Positions 26,996-36,251 of a DNA stretch of 64,000 bases are shown here, piece after piece. Source of the DNA: Microbacterium terregens (GTDB lineage Bacteria; Pseudomonadota; Alphaproteobacteria; Sphingomonadales; Sphingomonadaceae); the NCBI RefSeq assembly GCF_027922045.1, contig NZ_BSEX01000018.1, positions 1-64,000 on the forward strand, given 5' to 3'. The notes beneath the pieces are model-generated. The model saw only the letters and a program-made list of their open reading frames with translations. It was not told the DNA's origin and searched no databases. Numbering within the stretch: position 1 is the first letter of the stretch; the number at the start of each line of letters is the position of its first letter. A program made the position numbers and the translations under genes.

Positions 26996-28000
26996 ATGCA
27001 CAACGACGGCACCATTACGATCATCGTCAACGGCGAGCACAAGCGCGTCCGCGCCGGCCAGACCATCGCCGAACTTGCGGCGGAGATCGGCCTGGTGCCG
27101 GAAAAGGTCGCGGTCGAGCGCAACCTGGAGGTGGTGCCCCGCTCGACGCTGCACGAAGCGAAACTCCATGACGGCGATGAGCTGGAGATCGTGCATTTCG
27201 TCGGCGGCGGCGACCATGCGGTGGCGGTGGACGAGGACCGCTGGGAGGTTGCGGGCAAGCGCTTCCGCTCGCGCCTGATCGTCGGCACCGGCAAGTACAA
27301 GGACATGGCGCAGAACGCCGCTGCGGTCGAAGCCTCGGGCGCGGAGATCGTCACCGTCGCCGTGCGCCGGGTGAACGTCACCGATCCGAACGCGCCGATG
27401 CTCACGGATTTCATCGACCCCAAGAAGATCACCTTTCTTCCCAACACAGCCGGCTGCTTCACGGCAGAAGACGCGATCCGCACGCTGCGCCTGGCACGCG
27501 AGGCGGGCGGCTGGGAGCTGGTGAAGCTGGAGGTGCTGGGCGAGGCGCGCACCCTCTATCCCGATATGGTCGAGACGCTGCGCGCGACCGAGATCCTGGC
27601 CAAGGAAGGTTTCAAGCCGATGGTCTATTGCGTCGACGATCCCATCGCCGCCAAGCGGCTGGAGGATGTCGGCGCCGTCGCGATCATGCCGCTGGGGGCG
27701 CCGATCGGCTCCGGCCTTGGCATCCAGAACAAGGTGACGATCCGCCTGATCGTGGAGGGTGCCAAGGTGCCGGTGCTGGTCGACGCGGGCGTCGGCACCG
27801 CTTCGGACGCGGCCGCTGCGATGGAACTCGGCTGCGACGGCGTGCTGATGAACACCGCGATCGCCGAGGCCAAGGACCCGATCCTGATGGCGCAGGCCAT
27901 GCGCGCGGCGGTGGAGGCGGGGCGGCTCGCCTATCGCGCCGGTCGCATGGGCAAGCGCCGCTATGCGGACCCGTCGAGCCCGCTCGCCGGACTGATCTAA
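26996..28000 (+). CDS. thiG: Fused sulfur carrier ThiS - thiazole synthase ThiG
   Basis: 334 residues. Residues 1-72 are a ThiS ubiquitin-like fold ([12 protein letters not shown] ... [12 protein letters not shown]), and from about 80 a complete ThiG barrel ([14 protein letters not shown]; the Schiff-base lysine in [37 protein letters not shown]). Together they make the thiazole ring of thiamine. The carrier's C-terminal Gly-Gly, normally free and adenylated by ThiF, is here internal. Divergent from aroQ across 116 bases; I could not see a TPP riboswitch there. Confidence 0.93.
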   Translation: MHNDGTITIIVNGEHKRVRAGQTIAELAAEIGLVPEKVAVERNLEVVPRSTLHEAKLHDGDELEIVHFVGGGDHAVAVDEDRWEVAGKRFRSRLIVGTGKYKDMAQNAAAVEASGAEIVTVAVRRVNVTDPNAPMLTDFIDPKKITFLPNTAGCFTAEDAIRTLRLAREAGGWELVKLEVLGEARTLYPDMVETLRATEILAKEGFKPMVYCVDDPIAAKRLEDVGAVAIMPLGAPIGSGLGIQNKVTIRLIVEGAKVPVLVDAGVGTASDAAAAMELGCDGVLMNTAIAEAKDPILMAQAMRAAVEAGRLAYRAGRMGKRRYADPSSPLAGLI

Positions 28001-28015
28001 AGCAAGTCGGGATAC

Positions 28016-28037
28016 CGGATCGTGGAACCGCGATCCG
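28016..28037 (+). terminator. Hairpin after thiS-thiG
   Basis: Perfect 7-bp stem CGGATCG/CGATCCG with an 8-base loop, 16 bases after the thiG stop. There is no T-tract, so it is only a possible terminator or RNA-stabilising end. Confidence 0.4.
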
Positions 28038-28111
28038 TGCCACCCGTTCTTCTTCCGATGGCTGAACGGCGCGCCTCCCGCTGCTGCCGCGGCCACCGAG
28101 AGGAGACGATC

Positions 28112-28282
28112 ATGGGTGAACTCACCGACAAGATCAAAGGCAACGTCAACGAAGCGCTCGGCAAGGCGAAGCAGCAGAGCAACAACCCTGCCACCCGCGA
28201 CGAAGGCGCGGTGCAAGAAGGCAAGGGCAAGGTGCAGCAGTTCGCCGGCAAGGTGAAGGGCGCCCTCGGCGACGACATCTGA
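28112..28282 (+). CDS. CsbD-like stress protein
   Basis: 56 residues, highly charged, with no signal. Starts MGELTDKIKGNVNEALGKAK and contains the EGKGKVQQFAGKVKGALGD repeat typical of CsbD family proteins, which accumulate under general stress and whose biochemical role is unknown. AGGAG lies 6 bases before ATG 28112. Flanked by its own strong terminator, so probably monocistronic. Confidence 0.88.
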   Translation: MGELTDKIKGNVNEALGKAKQQSNNPATRDEGAVQEGKGKVQQFAGKVKGALGDDI

Positions 28283-28315
28283 GCCGACACGAGTTCCGCG
28301 AGAGCGGAGGCATGG

Positions 28316-28345
28316 GGCCGCTCCGGGAGACCGGGGCGGCCTTTT
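28316..28345 (+). terminator. Rho-independent terminator of the csbD-like gene
   Basis: 11-bp stem GGCCGCTCCGG/CCGGGGCGGCC (one G-T pair), GAGA tetraloop, then TTTT. It lies between converging genes and just past the cyclase stop on the other strand. Confidence 0.88.
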
Positions 28346-28355
28346 GCATGCCCTG

Positions 28356-30110
28356 CTAGTCTGCGACCTGGACGCAGTTCCGGCCTGACGCCTTGGCGCG
28401 GTACAGCGCTTCGTCGGCGCGGTTGAGAATGGTGGCCGGATCGCTCGCCGGATCCACCGCGGTCAGGCCGATGCTGGCGGTGATCCTCGGGCTCTCGATC
28501 TCGAGCATGCCGTTCGGCAGTTCCACTTCCAGCTGCTCCACGGCCTCGCGCAGCCGCTCGCATGTCGCCTCCGCCTCCTTCGGATTGATTCCCACGAGCA
28601 GGATGGCGAATTCCTCTCCGCCGATGCGCGCGAGACAGTGCCTCCGGTCGATCGTCGCAGAGGCGATGCGCGCGAACGCCTGCAGCGCCAGATCGCCGAC
28701 CGCATGGCCGAACCGGTCGTTGACCGACTTGAAGTGATCGAGATCGACAAGCGCGACGCTGCCTTGGCTGCTGCCGACCCGGCAATGCTCGATCTGATTG
28801 CGCAACCGCTGGAGGAAGCTCCGCCGATTGACGAGACCGGTCAGCGGATCGGTACTCGCCGCGATCTCAAGCGCCAGTTCGGTCGCCTTGCGCGCGGAAA
28901 TGTCGCGCAGGATCACGATCAGCCCCTGCCCGGCGGTGCCCCCCAGGCCACGTAGCGCGGCCTCGAACCAGGTCGGCTCCGCGGTTTCGCGTGGGCTACG
29001 GAACTGGGCGATGTGCGCAATGTCGGGGTTGGCGAGCGCCTGGCGATGGGCGCGCCACAGAACATGCTGGTCCTCGGGATGTACCAGGGTGAAGCCGTGC
29101 TGCCCCAGATAATAGGCCGGCGGCTGTCCCGCGACCTGCGCGACGGACGGGGAGGCGTGCAGGATCGTTCCATCAGGCGCCACCTCCAAGATCACATCCG
29201 CCGAGCGGTCTGACAGCAGGCGGAACCGCGCTTCGCTTTGGGAGAGGTCGCGGATCGCCTGGCGGTGCTGCTTGATCAGTGCCGCCACGGGCAGCACCAG
29301 CAGCGCCGCGCACCCGACGTAGAATTGGAAAAAGAGGATGCGGTTCAGCGGCGGGGTCGGCAATGCGTGAACCGGCCCGTGGCCGCTCAGAGAAAGCAGG
29401 CCGCCGATCGCCACCAGCAGGAGGATCGAGCCCGCGGCACCGATGCGCACGTACAGCATCGTGGCTGCCAGCATCGGCAACATGGGGAGGAACAGCAGCG
29501 GGACGCCGTCCTGGAGAAATACCCCGGTTACCACTGCCGCCACCAGTCCCAGCACGGCGAACGGACCCATCTGCGCACGCAGCGGCGCCTGGAACCAGCG
29601 CCCGACGTCGCCCCGCAAGAGCAGCATGATCAGCGGCGTGAAGGTGATGGTGCCCAGGCCGTGGCTCGTGAACCACCGGATGGCCGTTCGTTGCCAGTTC
29701 GCATCGGTGAGCAGAGAAATCGCGCTCGCGGCGATCACCGCGCCGATGAGAGGCCCAATGATCCCCGCGATCAGCAGGAACATGACGACGCCGGTCACCC
29801 GGTCGAAAAACCGTCCCTCCCAGCGACGCAGCAGCCAAGCCGGAAGCGTCGCTTCGGTCATGGTCGCGGCCAGGAGCGGGGCGGCCGCAGCCAGGCCCAT
29901 GCCAAAGCAGGCGGTGGCGACGAACATGGCGACGCCGAACGCCGGCAGCAGCCATCGCCACTGGTCCCGCGGCCGCAGCGATAAGGCGGCGATCACCAGC
30001 CCCGTGTTCCCCCAGATGAAGGCAATGTTCCCGTCGAATCGGGTCAGCAACAGGCTTGCCGCCGAAAGCGCCAGTGACGCCAGCCCGAGGCGGGCGACGC
30101 TGCCGATCAT
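28356..30110 (-). CDS. Diguanylate cyclase with MASE1 membrane sensor and PAS domain
   Basis: 584 residues. Eight or so membrane segments (about 5-290) of MASE1 type, a PAS domain (about 310-420, FRLLSDRSADVILEVAPDG), then GGDEF (about 430-584) with DPLTGLVNRRSFL and an intact GGEEF active site, so c-di-GMP synthesis is expected. The RxxD inhibitory site is not obvious. I start at ATG 30110, just before the first membrane helix; a longer reading to 30290 adds 60 unconserved residues and neither start has a strong ribosome site. No c-di-GMP effector is nearby. Confidence 0.9.
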   Translation of the reverse strand: MIGSVARLGLASLALSAASLLLTRFDGNIAFIWGNTGLVIAALSLRPRDQWRWLLPAFGVAMFVATACFGMGLAAAAPLLAATMTEATLPAWLLRRWEGRFFDRVTGVVMFLLIAGIIGPLIGAVIAASAISLLTDANWQRTAIRWFTSHGLGTITFTPLIMLLLRGDVGRWFQAPLRAQMGPFAVLGLVAAVVTGVFLQDGVPLLFLPMLPMLAATMLYVRIGAAGSILLLVAIGGLLSLSGHGPVHALPTPPLNRILFFQFYVGCAALLVLPVAALIKQHRQAIRDLSQSEARFRLLSDRSADVILEVAPDGTILHASPSVAQVAGQPPAYYLGQHGFTLVHPEDQHVLWRAHRQALANPDIAHIAQFRSPRETAEPTWFEAALRGLGGTAGQGLIVILRDISARKATELALEIAASTDPLTGLVNRRSFLQRLRNQIEHCRVGSSQGSVALVDLDHFKSVNDRFGHAVGDLALQAFARIASATIDRRHCLARIGGEEFAILLVGINPKEAEATCERLREAVEQLEVELPNGMLEIESPRITASIGLTAVDPASDPATILNRADEALYRAKASGRNCVQVAD

Positions 30111-30305
30111 GCTGGGGGCGGGAAGAGCAGCGATCACGGAGTTGGGATGGCGTCCGAAGGTTAACAACGCCTTAGGTTCGCGCGGCAAAGCGGTTCGCGC
30201 AAGCCGTCGCGTGTTGCTCAGGTGCGATGCCACTGGTGCAGCCCCGCGGTGCGCTTGACCGTGCCGCCCGGCTCGACCTATCGACCGCACGGAAGAGAGG
30301 TGCCG

Positions 30306-31013
30306 ATGAACAAGCTCTACCCCGATGCTGCCTCGGCGCTCGACGGACTGCTGCGCGACGACATGCTGATCTGTGCGGGCGGCTTCGGCCTGTGCGGGAT
30401 TCCGGAACGGCTGATCGACGCGATCGAAGCTTCGGGCGTCTCCGGCCTGACGATCGCCAGCAACAATGCCGGCATCGATGGCGTGGGGCTGGGCAAGCTG
30501 TTGCGCTCGCGCCAGGTGAAGAAGATGATTTCCTCCTATGTGGGCGAGAACAAGGAGTTCGAGCGCCAGTATCTATCGGGCGAGCTTGAGGTCGAGTTCT
30601 GCCCCCAGGGTACGCTTGCCGAGCGCTGCCGCGCGGGCGGGGCGGGCATTCCCGGCTTCTACACCAAGACCGGCGTCGGCACGCAGGTGGCAGAGGGCAA
30701 GGAAGTGAAGGTCTTCGACGGGGAGGAATATATCCTCGAGCGCGGCATCCGCGCCGACCTGTCGATCATCAAGGGGTGGAAGGCCGACGAGGCCGGCAAC
30801 CTCGTATTTCGCAAGACGGCGCGCAACTTCAACCAGCCGATGGCGACCGCCGGTCGCATCTGCGTGGCCGAGGTTGAGGAAGTGGTGCCAGTCGGCAGCC
30901 TGGATCCCGACGGCATCCATCTGCCGGGCATCTATGTAAAGCGCATGATCGTGGGCGCCCCCTACGACAAGAAGATCGAGTTCCGCACCGTGCGGGAGCG
31001 TCCCGCAGCATGA
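30306..31013 (+). CDS. scoA: 3-oxoacid CoA-transferase (SCOT) subunit A
   Basis: 235 residues. The CoA-transferase alpha-subunit signature GGFGLCGIPERLIDA, GGAGIPGFYTKTGVGT and the C-terminal LPGIYVKRM are clear. With subunit B it moves CoA from succinyl-CoA to acetoacetate, for ketone body or polyhydroxyalkanoate use. ATG 30306 with GAGAGG upstream. Unusually, its partner is not the next gene: a phosphatase gene overlapping it by four bases (ATGA) lies between. Confidence 0.93.
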   Translation: MNKLYPDAASALDGLLRDDMLICAGGFGLCGIPERLIDAIEASGVSGLTIASNNAGIDGVGLGKLLRSRQVKKMISSYVGENKEFERQYLSGELEVEFCPQGTLAERCRAGGAGIPGFYTKTGVGTQVAEGKEVKVFDGEEYILERGIRADLSIIKGWKADEAGNLVFRKTARNFNQPMATAGRICVAEVEEVVPVGSLDPDGIHLPGIYVKRMIVGAPYDKKIEFRTVRERPAA

Positions 31014-32164
31014 TGACGTTGCGGACTGGGCAGCGGCTCGCCTTTGCGGGCATTTCGGCGACCGCGCTGCTGCTGCCAGGCTGCGTGGCGGCCGTGCCGG
31101 TCGGTGCTGCCGCCGTGATCGGCAAGAACGTCGTCTTTCCCGGCGGCGGCGAGGACGAGAACGAGAACGAGAAAGCGGAGGACGCCGAAAAGGCTGCCCG
31201 CAAACAGGCGCGCGAGCTGGAGCGCGAACAGCGCCGTCAGGCGAAGCGCGAAGCCAAGCGCCGCGAACAAGCGGAGGAGGAAGGTAGTCCCCCCGCGCTT
31301 CAGGCGACGACAGCGCCCACCCGGCCCGCCATGGCAGCCGCAGGCACCGTCCCGGCGGGCATGCAGTACCTCTATGGCTCGGGCGAGGCGGCGGCGCTTT
31401 CGTCCCAGGCTTATCGCGCCCTTGCCCAGCACGTCCGCGCAAGCGCCGACTATCGCCAGGCCGGCATCGAGGTCGCGTCGGTGGTGCTCGCCCCGGGATC
31501 CTCGCTCGCCAGCCCCCATTTTGTCGAATGCGGTGCCAAGCCATTGGCGATCGTGCTCGACATTGACGAGACCGTGCTCCTCAACCTCGGCTACGAAGCC
31601 GATGAGGCGGCGCGGGGCCTTTCGTACGATGACGCGCGCTGGCGCCGCTGGGAAGCGACCGGTGCCGGCAAGGTCGATCCGGTGCCCGGCGCGGTCGAGG
31701 CGATCAGCGCTGCGCGCCGGGCGGGCGTCGCAGTCGTCTACATCTCCAACCGCACCGCCGCCAATGCACCCGCAACCGCGCGCGCGCTGGAAGGGGCAGG
31801 GCTCGGCAAGGCGGTTCCGGGCGAAACCCTGCTCCTCAAGGAAGAGGGCGCGGGCAGCGGCAAGGATGCGCGCCGGGCTCAGGTGGCGGAGACGCACTGC
31901 GTCGTGGCGCTGGTCGGCGACCAACTCGGCGACTTCAGCGACCTGTTCTCCGCGCCCGGCATGACGCCCGCGGCCCGTCGTGCGGCTGCCGACGGTGTGC
32001 AGATCGAGCCGCTATGGGGTGCAGGCTGGTTCATGCTCCCCAATCCCGTCTACGGCACGGGGCTGAAGGGCGGGATCGCCGACGTGTTTCCCGCCAATCG
32101 CCGCTGGACCGACCCCGGTGCCGCGGCAGCGGCCGGCGTTCCCGCCGCCACCCCCAAGGAGTAG
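31010..32164 (+). CDS. Lipoprotein acid phosphatase, HAD class (e(P4)/OlpA-like)
   Basis: 384 residues. Lipoprotein signal with lipobox LLPGC (Cys about 25), then a very charged stretch (about 48-95, Glu/Lys/Arg/Gln-rich, probably a helix or coiled coil) unusual for the family, then the HAD acid phosphatase domain: LDIDETVL (catalytic DxDxT), VVYISNRT, and GDQLGDFSD. Members dephosphorylate nucleotides or other phosphomonoesters at the outer membrane or periplasm. It lies between scoA and scoB with a four-base overlap and a 4-base gap, so it should be cotranscribed with a cytosolic CoA-transferase. Confidence 0.88.
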   Translation: MMTLRTGQRLAFAGISATALLLPGCVAAVPVGAAAVIGKNVVFPGGGEDENENEKAEDAEKAARKQARELEREQRRQAKREAKRREQAEEEGSPPALQATTAPTRPAMAAAGTVPAGMQYLYGSGEAAALSSQAYRALAQHVRASADYRQAGIEVASVVLAPGSSLASPHFVECGAKPLAIVLDIDETVLLNLGYEADEAARGLSYDDARWRRWEATGAGKVDPVPGAVEAISAARRAGVAVVYISNRTAANAPATARALEGAGLGKAVPGETLLLKEEGAGSGKDARRAQVAETHCVVALVGDQLGDFSDLFSAPGMTPAARRAAADGVQIEPLWGAGWFMLPNPVYGTGLKGGIADVFPANRRWTDPGAAAAAGVPAATPKE

Positions 32165-32168
32165 TCCC

Positions 32169-32804
32169 ATGTCCTGGACCCGCGACGAGATGGCCGCCCG
32201 CGCCGCCCGCGAGCTGCAAGACGGCTTCTACGTGAACCTCGGCATCGGCATTCCGACGCTGGTGGCCAACCACATCCCCGAAGGGGTGGAGGTCACCCTC
32301 CAGTCCGAAAACGGCATGCTCGGCATCGGCCCGTTCCCCTATGCGGGGGAGGAGGATCCCGACCTCATCAACGCCGGCAAGCAGACCATCTCCGAACTGC
32401 CGCAGTCGGCTTATTTCGGCTCGGACCAGAGCTTCGCGATGATCCGCGGCGGCCACATCGACCTGACGGTGCTGGGCGCGATGGAGGTGAGCCAGGACGG
32501 CGACATCGCCAACTGGATGATCCCGGGCAAGATGATCAAGGGCATGGGCGGCGCCATGGACCTGGTGGCCGGCGTGAAGAAGATCATCGTCGTGATGGAG
32601 CACACGTCCAAGAACGGCGATCCCAAGTTCATCCCGGCCTGTACCCTGCCGCTTACGGGCAAGAACGTGGTCGACATGATCATCACCGACCTGGCCGTCT
32701 TCCAGCGCCCCGACCACCAGAGCCCGTTCCGCCTGATCGAATGTGCTCCTGGCGTGACCGCGGAGGAAGTGCGGACGAAGACCACCGCTGCCTACGAGGG
32801 GTAG
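32169..32804 (+). CDS. scoB: 3-oxoacid CoA-transferase (SCOT) subunit B
   Basis: 211 residues. [19 protein letters not shown], then the active-site [12 protein letters not shown] with the catalytic glutamate, then [15 protein letters not shown]. It forms the transferase with ScoA. ATG 32169 closely follows the phosphatase stop. The open frame extends 17 codons upstream into that gene and is not conserved. Confidence 0.94.
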   Translation: MSWTRDEMAARAARELQDGFYVNLGIGIPTLVANHIPEGVEVTLQSENGMLGIGPFPYAGEEDPDLINAGKQTISELPQSAYFGSDQSFAMIRGGHIDLTVLGAMEVSQDGDIANWMIPGKMIKGMGGAMDLVAGVKKIIVVMEHTSKNGDPKFIPACTLPLTGKNVVDMIITDLAVFQRPDHQSPFRLIECAPGVTAEEVRTKTTAAYEG

Positions 32805-32860
32805 CGCCGGATCCTGGCCTGGCGGTACCGGTCCGCGGCGAAGCTCGCGACCTGGTTAGG

Positions 32861-32971
32861 ATGCGCTACCGGTACTGGCCCGTCCTGCCGGGAACAAGCC
32901 GCGCATCGGCACGATCCTTGCTGAAACCCTTGCGTTCGCGCAAGAAAGCGCTACTCGCCCCGCATGGCTAG
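32861..32971 (+). other. Possible leader ORF and hairpin before leuC
   Basis: A 36-codon frame (ATG 32861) ends in a TAG that overlaps the leuC start (ATGGCTAG). It holds six leucines, two of them in LL pairs. Within it, CTTGCG-TTCG-CGCAAG (32929-32944) makes a perfect hairpin 19 bases before the leuC ATG. This could be a leader peptide/attenuation arrangement; the ribosome site for the ORF is weak and the evidence is slight. Confidence 0.25.
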
Positions 32972-34406
32972 TCGTCCTCTCACCCTGTACGAAAAGATCT
33001 GGGCCGATCACGTCGTGGAGCGCCGCGACGACGGCACCTGCCTGATCTACATCGACCGCCACCTCGTTCATGAAGTGACGAGCCCGCAGGCGTTCGCGGG
33101 CCTTCGCGCCGCAGGGCGCCCGGTGCGCCGCCCCGATCTCACCCTCGCGGTGCCGGACCATAACCTGCCCACCACCGCGCGCGTGGACGCGGACGGCAAC
33201 CGCCTGCCGATCGCCGACCCCGCCGGTGCGAGCCAGCTTGCCGCCCTGGAGCGCAACGCTCCCGAGTTCGGCATTCGCTACATCGACGCGGTCGCCGCCG
33301 AACAGGGCATCGTCCATGTCGTGGGCCCGGAACAGGGTTTCACGCTGCCGGGCACGACGCTGGTGTGCGGTGACAGCCATACCTCCGCGCACGGGGCGCT
33401 CGGCGCGCTCGCCTTCGGCATCGGCACCAGCGAGGTCGAGCACGTGCTCGCGACCCAGACGCTGCTGCTGAAACAGTCTAAGACGATGGAAGTGCGCGTC
33501 GAAGGCACGCTCGGCTTCGGCGTGGGACCCAAGGACGTGGCGCTCGCTATCGTCGGCCGGCTGGGGGCTGCGGGCGGCACCGGCTACGTTCTTGAATATA
33601 CCGGCAGCGTCATCCGCGACATGTCCATCGAGGGTCGCCTGACTGTCGCCAACATGTCGATCGAGGCGGGGGCACGCTCCGGCCTGATCGCGCCGGACGA
33701 CAAGACCTTCGCCTATCTTCAGGGCAGGCCGATGGCCCCCACGGGTGCCGATTGGGACCAGGCCGTCGCCTATTGGCGCAGCCTCGCGACCGACCCCGGT
33801 GCCCGGTACGATGCGACGGTCGTCATCGACGCGGCCGACATCTCGCCCTCGCTCACCTGGGGAACGAGCCCGGAGGACGTGGTCTCGATCACCGGCGCCG
33901 TGCCCGATCCCGACAGCTTCGCAGATCCGGCCAAGCGCACGGCGGCGAGGAAGTCGCTCGACTATATGGGCCTCGAACCCGGCACGCGGATGGAGGACAT
34001 CCCGGTCGAGAACATCTTCATCGGCAGCTGCACCAACAGCCGCATCGAAGATCTGCGCGCCGCGGCCGAAGTGCTGCGCGGCCGTCGGATCGCAGCCGGT
34101 GTGCGCCAGGCGCTGGTCGTTCCCGGATCGGGGCTGGTCAAGCGCCAGGCCGAGGCCGAGGGGCTCGACAGGGTTTTCACCGAGGCGGGATTCGAGTGGC
34201 GCGAGCCCGGCTGTTCTATGTGCCTCGGTATGAATCCGGATCGGGTACCGGCCGGCGAGCGTTGTGCCTCCACGTCCAACCGCAATTTTGTGGGACGACA
34301 GGGGCCCGGCGCGCGTACGCATCTGGTATCGCCAGTGATGGCGGCGGCGGCGGCGGTGACGGGACGCCTGACCGATGTACGAAGCTTGATGGGGAATAAC
34401 GGATGA
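32964..34406 (+). CDS. leuC: 3-isopropylmalate dehydratase, large subunit
   Basis: 480 residues, aconitase family. It isomerises 2- to 3-isopropylmalate in leucine synthesis with LeuD. Seen: [39 protein letters not shown] and [10 protein letters not shown], together giving the three cysteines that hold the [4Fe-4S] cluster, and the C-terminal [12 protein letters not shown]. Its stop overlaps the start of a 42-codon ORF (ATGA), which separates it from leuD. Confidence 0.96.
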   Translation: MASRPLTLYEKIWADHVVERRDDGTCLIYIDRHLVHEVTSPQAFAGLRAAGRPVRRPDLTLAVPDHNLPTTARVDADGNRLPIADPAGASQLAALERNAPEFGIRYIDAVAAEQGIVHVVGPEQGFTLPGTTLVCGDSHTSAHGALGALAFGIGTSEVEHVLATQTLLLKQSKTMEVRVEGTLGFGVGPKDVALAIVGRLGAAGGTGYVLEYTGSVIRDMSIEGRLTVANMSIEAGARSGLIAPDDKTFAYLQGRPMAPTGADWDQAVAYWRSLATDPGARYDATVVIDAADISPSLTWGTSPEDVVSITGAVPDPDSFADPAKRTAARKSLDYMGLEPGTRMEDIPVENIFIGSCTNSRIEDLRAAAEVLRGRRIAAGVRQALVVPGSGLVKRQAEAEGLDRVFTEAGFEWREPGCSMCLGMNPDRVPAGERCASTSNRNFVGRQGPGARTHLVSPVMAAAAAVTGRLTDVRSLMGNNG

Positions 34407-34531
34407 AGCGAGCATTGTTGGCGCTGGTGGCTGGCGCGATCCTGAGCGGCCTTGCCGCCGCCTATGCCGCGAGCGCCGAGCGCTCGCCCTCGAAGCGCAC
34501 CGCCCCCTCGGGCAACGCTGCGACGCGCTGA
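34403..34531 (+). CDS. Small exported or membrane protein of unknown function in the leu operon
   Basis: 42 residues ([16 protein letters not shown] start): two basic residues, a hydrophobic helix to about 22, a possible AYAAS cleavage site, and a short Arg/Ser/Pro tail. The ATG overlaps the leuC stop (ATGA) and the stop lies 25 bases before leuD, so it is positioned for coupled expression. I do not recognise it. Overlap, leader shape and placement favour a real gene; its small size leaves doubt. Confidence 0.55.
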   Translation: MKRALLALVAGAILSGLAAAYAASAERSPSKRTAPSGNAATR

Positions 34532-34556
34532 TCCGCGGCCCGGACGAAGGCTCACC

Positions 34557-35177
34557 ATGGAACCCGTTACCCGCGTCGAAGGGCGCGCCTATCCCTGGGG
34601 CGCGAAAAACATCGACACCGACATCATCATCCCGGCGCGCTGGCTGAAGACCACCACGCGTGAGGGGCTCGGGCAGGGCGCGTTCGAATCCGTGCGCGCC
34701 GAACCCGGCAATGTCTTCGATGATCCCCGCTATGCAGGCGCGCCGGTGTTGATTGCGGGCGAGAATTTCGGTTGCGGCTCCAGCCGGGAACACGCTGCCT
34801 GGGCGCTCGGCGACATGGGCGTGAAGGCGGTGATCGCGCCGAGCTTCTCCGACATCTTCTCGGGCAATGCGTTTAAGAACGGCATCGTCGCCGTCGTGCT
34901 GCCACAGGAGGCGATCGATCGGCTGGTCGAGGTTGCGCGTGACAATCCCGTCACCGTCGACTTGGAAACGATGACCGTCACCACGCCCTTCCAGGACCGT
35001 TTCCCCTTCGACATGGACCCGTTCCGCCGAGACTGCCTGATGCAGGGCGTGGACGAGATCGGCATCACCCTGGCGCGGGACGAAGCGATCGCCGGTTACG
35101 AAGGCAATGTGGCGCAGGCGCGTCCCTGGCTCAGCGCCACGGCGAGCAACGCACCAGGGCGCGCTGCTGCGGCTTAG
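34557..35177 (+). CDS. leuD: 3-isopropylmalate dehydratase, small subunit
   Basis: 206 residues. [33 protein letters not shown] and [14 protein letters not shown] are the LeuD swivel-domain signatures. It partners LeuC. I start at ATG 34557; the frame is open 35 codons upstream through the small ORF in another frame. leuB is not in the window. Confidence 0.95.
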   Translation: MEPVTRVEGRAYPWGAKNIDTDIIIPARWLKTTTREGLGQGAFESVRAEPGNVFDDPRYAGAPVLIAGENFGCGSSREHAAWALGDMGVKAVIAPSFSDIFSGNAFKNGIVAVVLPQEAIDRLVEVARDNPVTVDLETMTVTTPFQDRFPFDMDPFRRDCLMQGVDEIGITLARDEAIAGYEGNVAQARPWLSATASNAPGRAAAA

Positions 35178-35198
35178 CTTCCGAGCCTGACAACCGCG

Positions 35199-35220
35199 TG
35201 CTCCTGCGAAAACAGGAGCA
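35199..35220. terminator. Hairpin downstream of leuD
   Basis: Perfect 8-bp stem TGCTCCTG/CAGGAGCA with loop CGAAAA, 21 bases after the leuD stop, followed by TGGTTCC rather than a T-run. Short palindromes of this CTCCTG...CAGGAG form recur between genes in sphingomonads as I recall, so it may be an extragenic repeat unit as well as an mRNA end. Confidence 0.5.
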
Positions 35221-35349
35221 TGGTTCCGAATGGAGCGGCCCTGGCTCTGCCGAACCCCGATCCCGGCCGCGCGGGGGTGCGGGTGAACCCGCCCGTTGCC
35301 TTGCCGCGGCCCGCATCCTATCTGCGGAGCAATAGATTAGGGGACCAGC

Positions 35350-35673
35350 ATGACGACCTTCGACGACCGCGAGCGCGCGTTCGAATCCAAATTCGCACGC
35401 GACGAGGAAATGACCTTCCGCGTGACCGCGCGTCGCAATCGCCTGCTCGGGCAGTGGGCGGCCGCGAAGATGAAGCTGACGCCCGAAGAGACCGATGCCT
35501 ATGCCAAGGCGGTCGTGCAGGCCGATTTCGAGGAAGCCGGTGACGGGGACGTGATCCGCAAGCTGGTCGGCGATCTGACGGCCGCAGGCGTCGCGACCGA
35601 CGAGGCGACGGTACGCAAGGCGCTCGACGAGCTGACCGTCGAAGCGCGCCGCCAGTTGATCGAGGCGCGCTGA
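35350..35673 (+). CDS. DUF1476 protein, F1-ATPase inhibitor zeta subunit
   Basis: 107 residues. MTTFDDRERAFESKFARDEE is the strongly conserved N-terminal inhibitory helix of the alphaproteobacterial zeta subunit, followed by FRVTARRNRLLGQWAA and a four-helix body. It binds F1 and blocks ATP hydrolysis. Followed after 3 bases by bolA and then grxD. Confidence 0.92.
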   Translation: MTTFDDRERAFESKFARDEEMTFRVTARRNRLLGQWAAAKMKLTPEETDAYAKAVVQADFEEAGDGDVIRKLVGDLTAAGVATDEATVRKALDELTVEARRQLIEAR

Positions 35674-35676
35674 TCT

Positions 35677-35916
35677 ATGGCGATGGCTGCGGCTGATATC
35701 GAGGCGCTGATCCGCGCCGGCATTCCCGATGCGGTGGTCGAGATCACCGATCTCGCCGGCGACGGCGATCACTACGCCGCGCGCGTCGTCTCCGAGAGCT
35801 TTCGCGGATTGCCGCGCGTGCGCCAGCATCAGGCCGTCTATGCCGCGCTTGGTGGTCGCATGGGGGACGTGCTGCACGCCCTGCAATTGACTACGGGCGT
35901 GCCCGTACAGGAGTAA
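35677..35916 (+). CDS. BolA-family protein
   Basis: 79 residues. IEALIRAGIPDAVVEITDLAGDGDHYAARVVS then RGLPRVRQHQAVYAALGGRMG give the BolA KH-like fold with its conserved histidines. BolA proteins pair with CGFS glutaredoxins in iron-sulfur cluster handling and iron sensing; the next gene is exactly such a glutaredoxin, 5 bases away. ATG 35677 is followed by a second ATG at 35683. Confidence 0.92.
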   Translation: MAMAAADIEALIRAGIPDAVVEITDLAGDGDHYAARVVSESFRGLPRVRQHQAVYAALGGRMGDVLHALQLTTGVPVQE

Positions 35917-35921
35917 GAGAA

Positions 35922-36251
35922 ATGAGCGAAGACACCACCGCCCGCATCGACCAGCTCGTGAAGGGCAATGACGTGGTCCTGTTCATGAAGGGCAGCCCGC
36001 TGTTCCCGCAGTGCGGCTTCTCCAGCCGCGCCGTCGCGATCCTCAACCACCTTGGCGTCGAGTTCGAGAGCGTCGACGTGTTGCAGGATCAGGGCATCCG
36101 TCAGGGTATCAAGGCCTATTCCGACTGGCCGACGATCCCGCAGCTCTACGTGCGTGGGGAGTTCGTCGGCGGCTCCGACATCATGATGGAAATGTACGAG
36201 AGCGGCGAACTCGCCCAGCTCTTCGGCGGCGAACAGCCGACCGCCGCCTGA
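35922..36251 (+). CDS. grxD: Monothiol glutaredoxin, Grx4 family
   Basis: 109 residues. LFMKGSPLFPQCGFSSRAV carries the CGFS active site that binds a bridging [2Fe-2S] cluster with glutathione; WPTIPQLYVRGEFVGGSDI completes the fold. Acts with BolA in cluster transfer and iron regulation. AAGAGAA lies before ATG 35922. Confidence 0.95.
   Translation: MSEDTTARIDQLVKGNDVVLFMKGSPLFPQCGFSSRAVAILNHLGVEFESVDVLQDQGIRQGIKAYSDWPTIPQLYVRGEFVGGSDIMMEMYESGELAQLFGGEQPTAA

Noticed and set aside
32856..34793. 645-codon open frame on the - strand
   Set aside because: Antisense to leuC and leuD; no domain and skewed composition.
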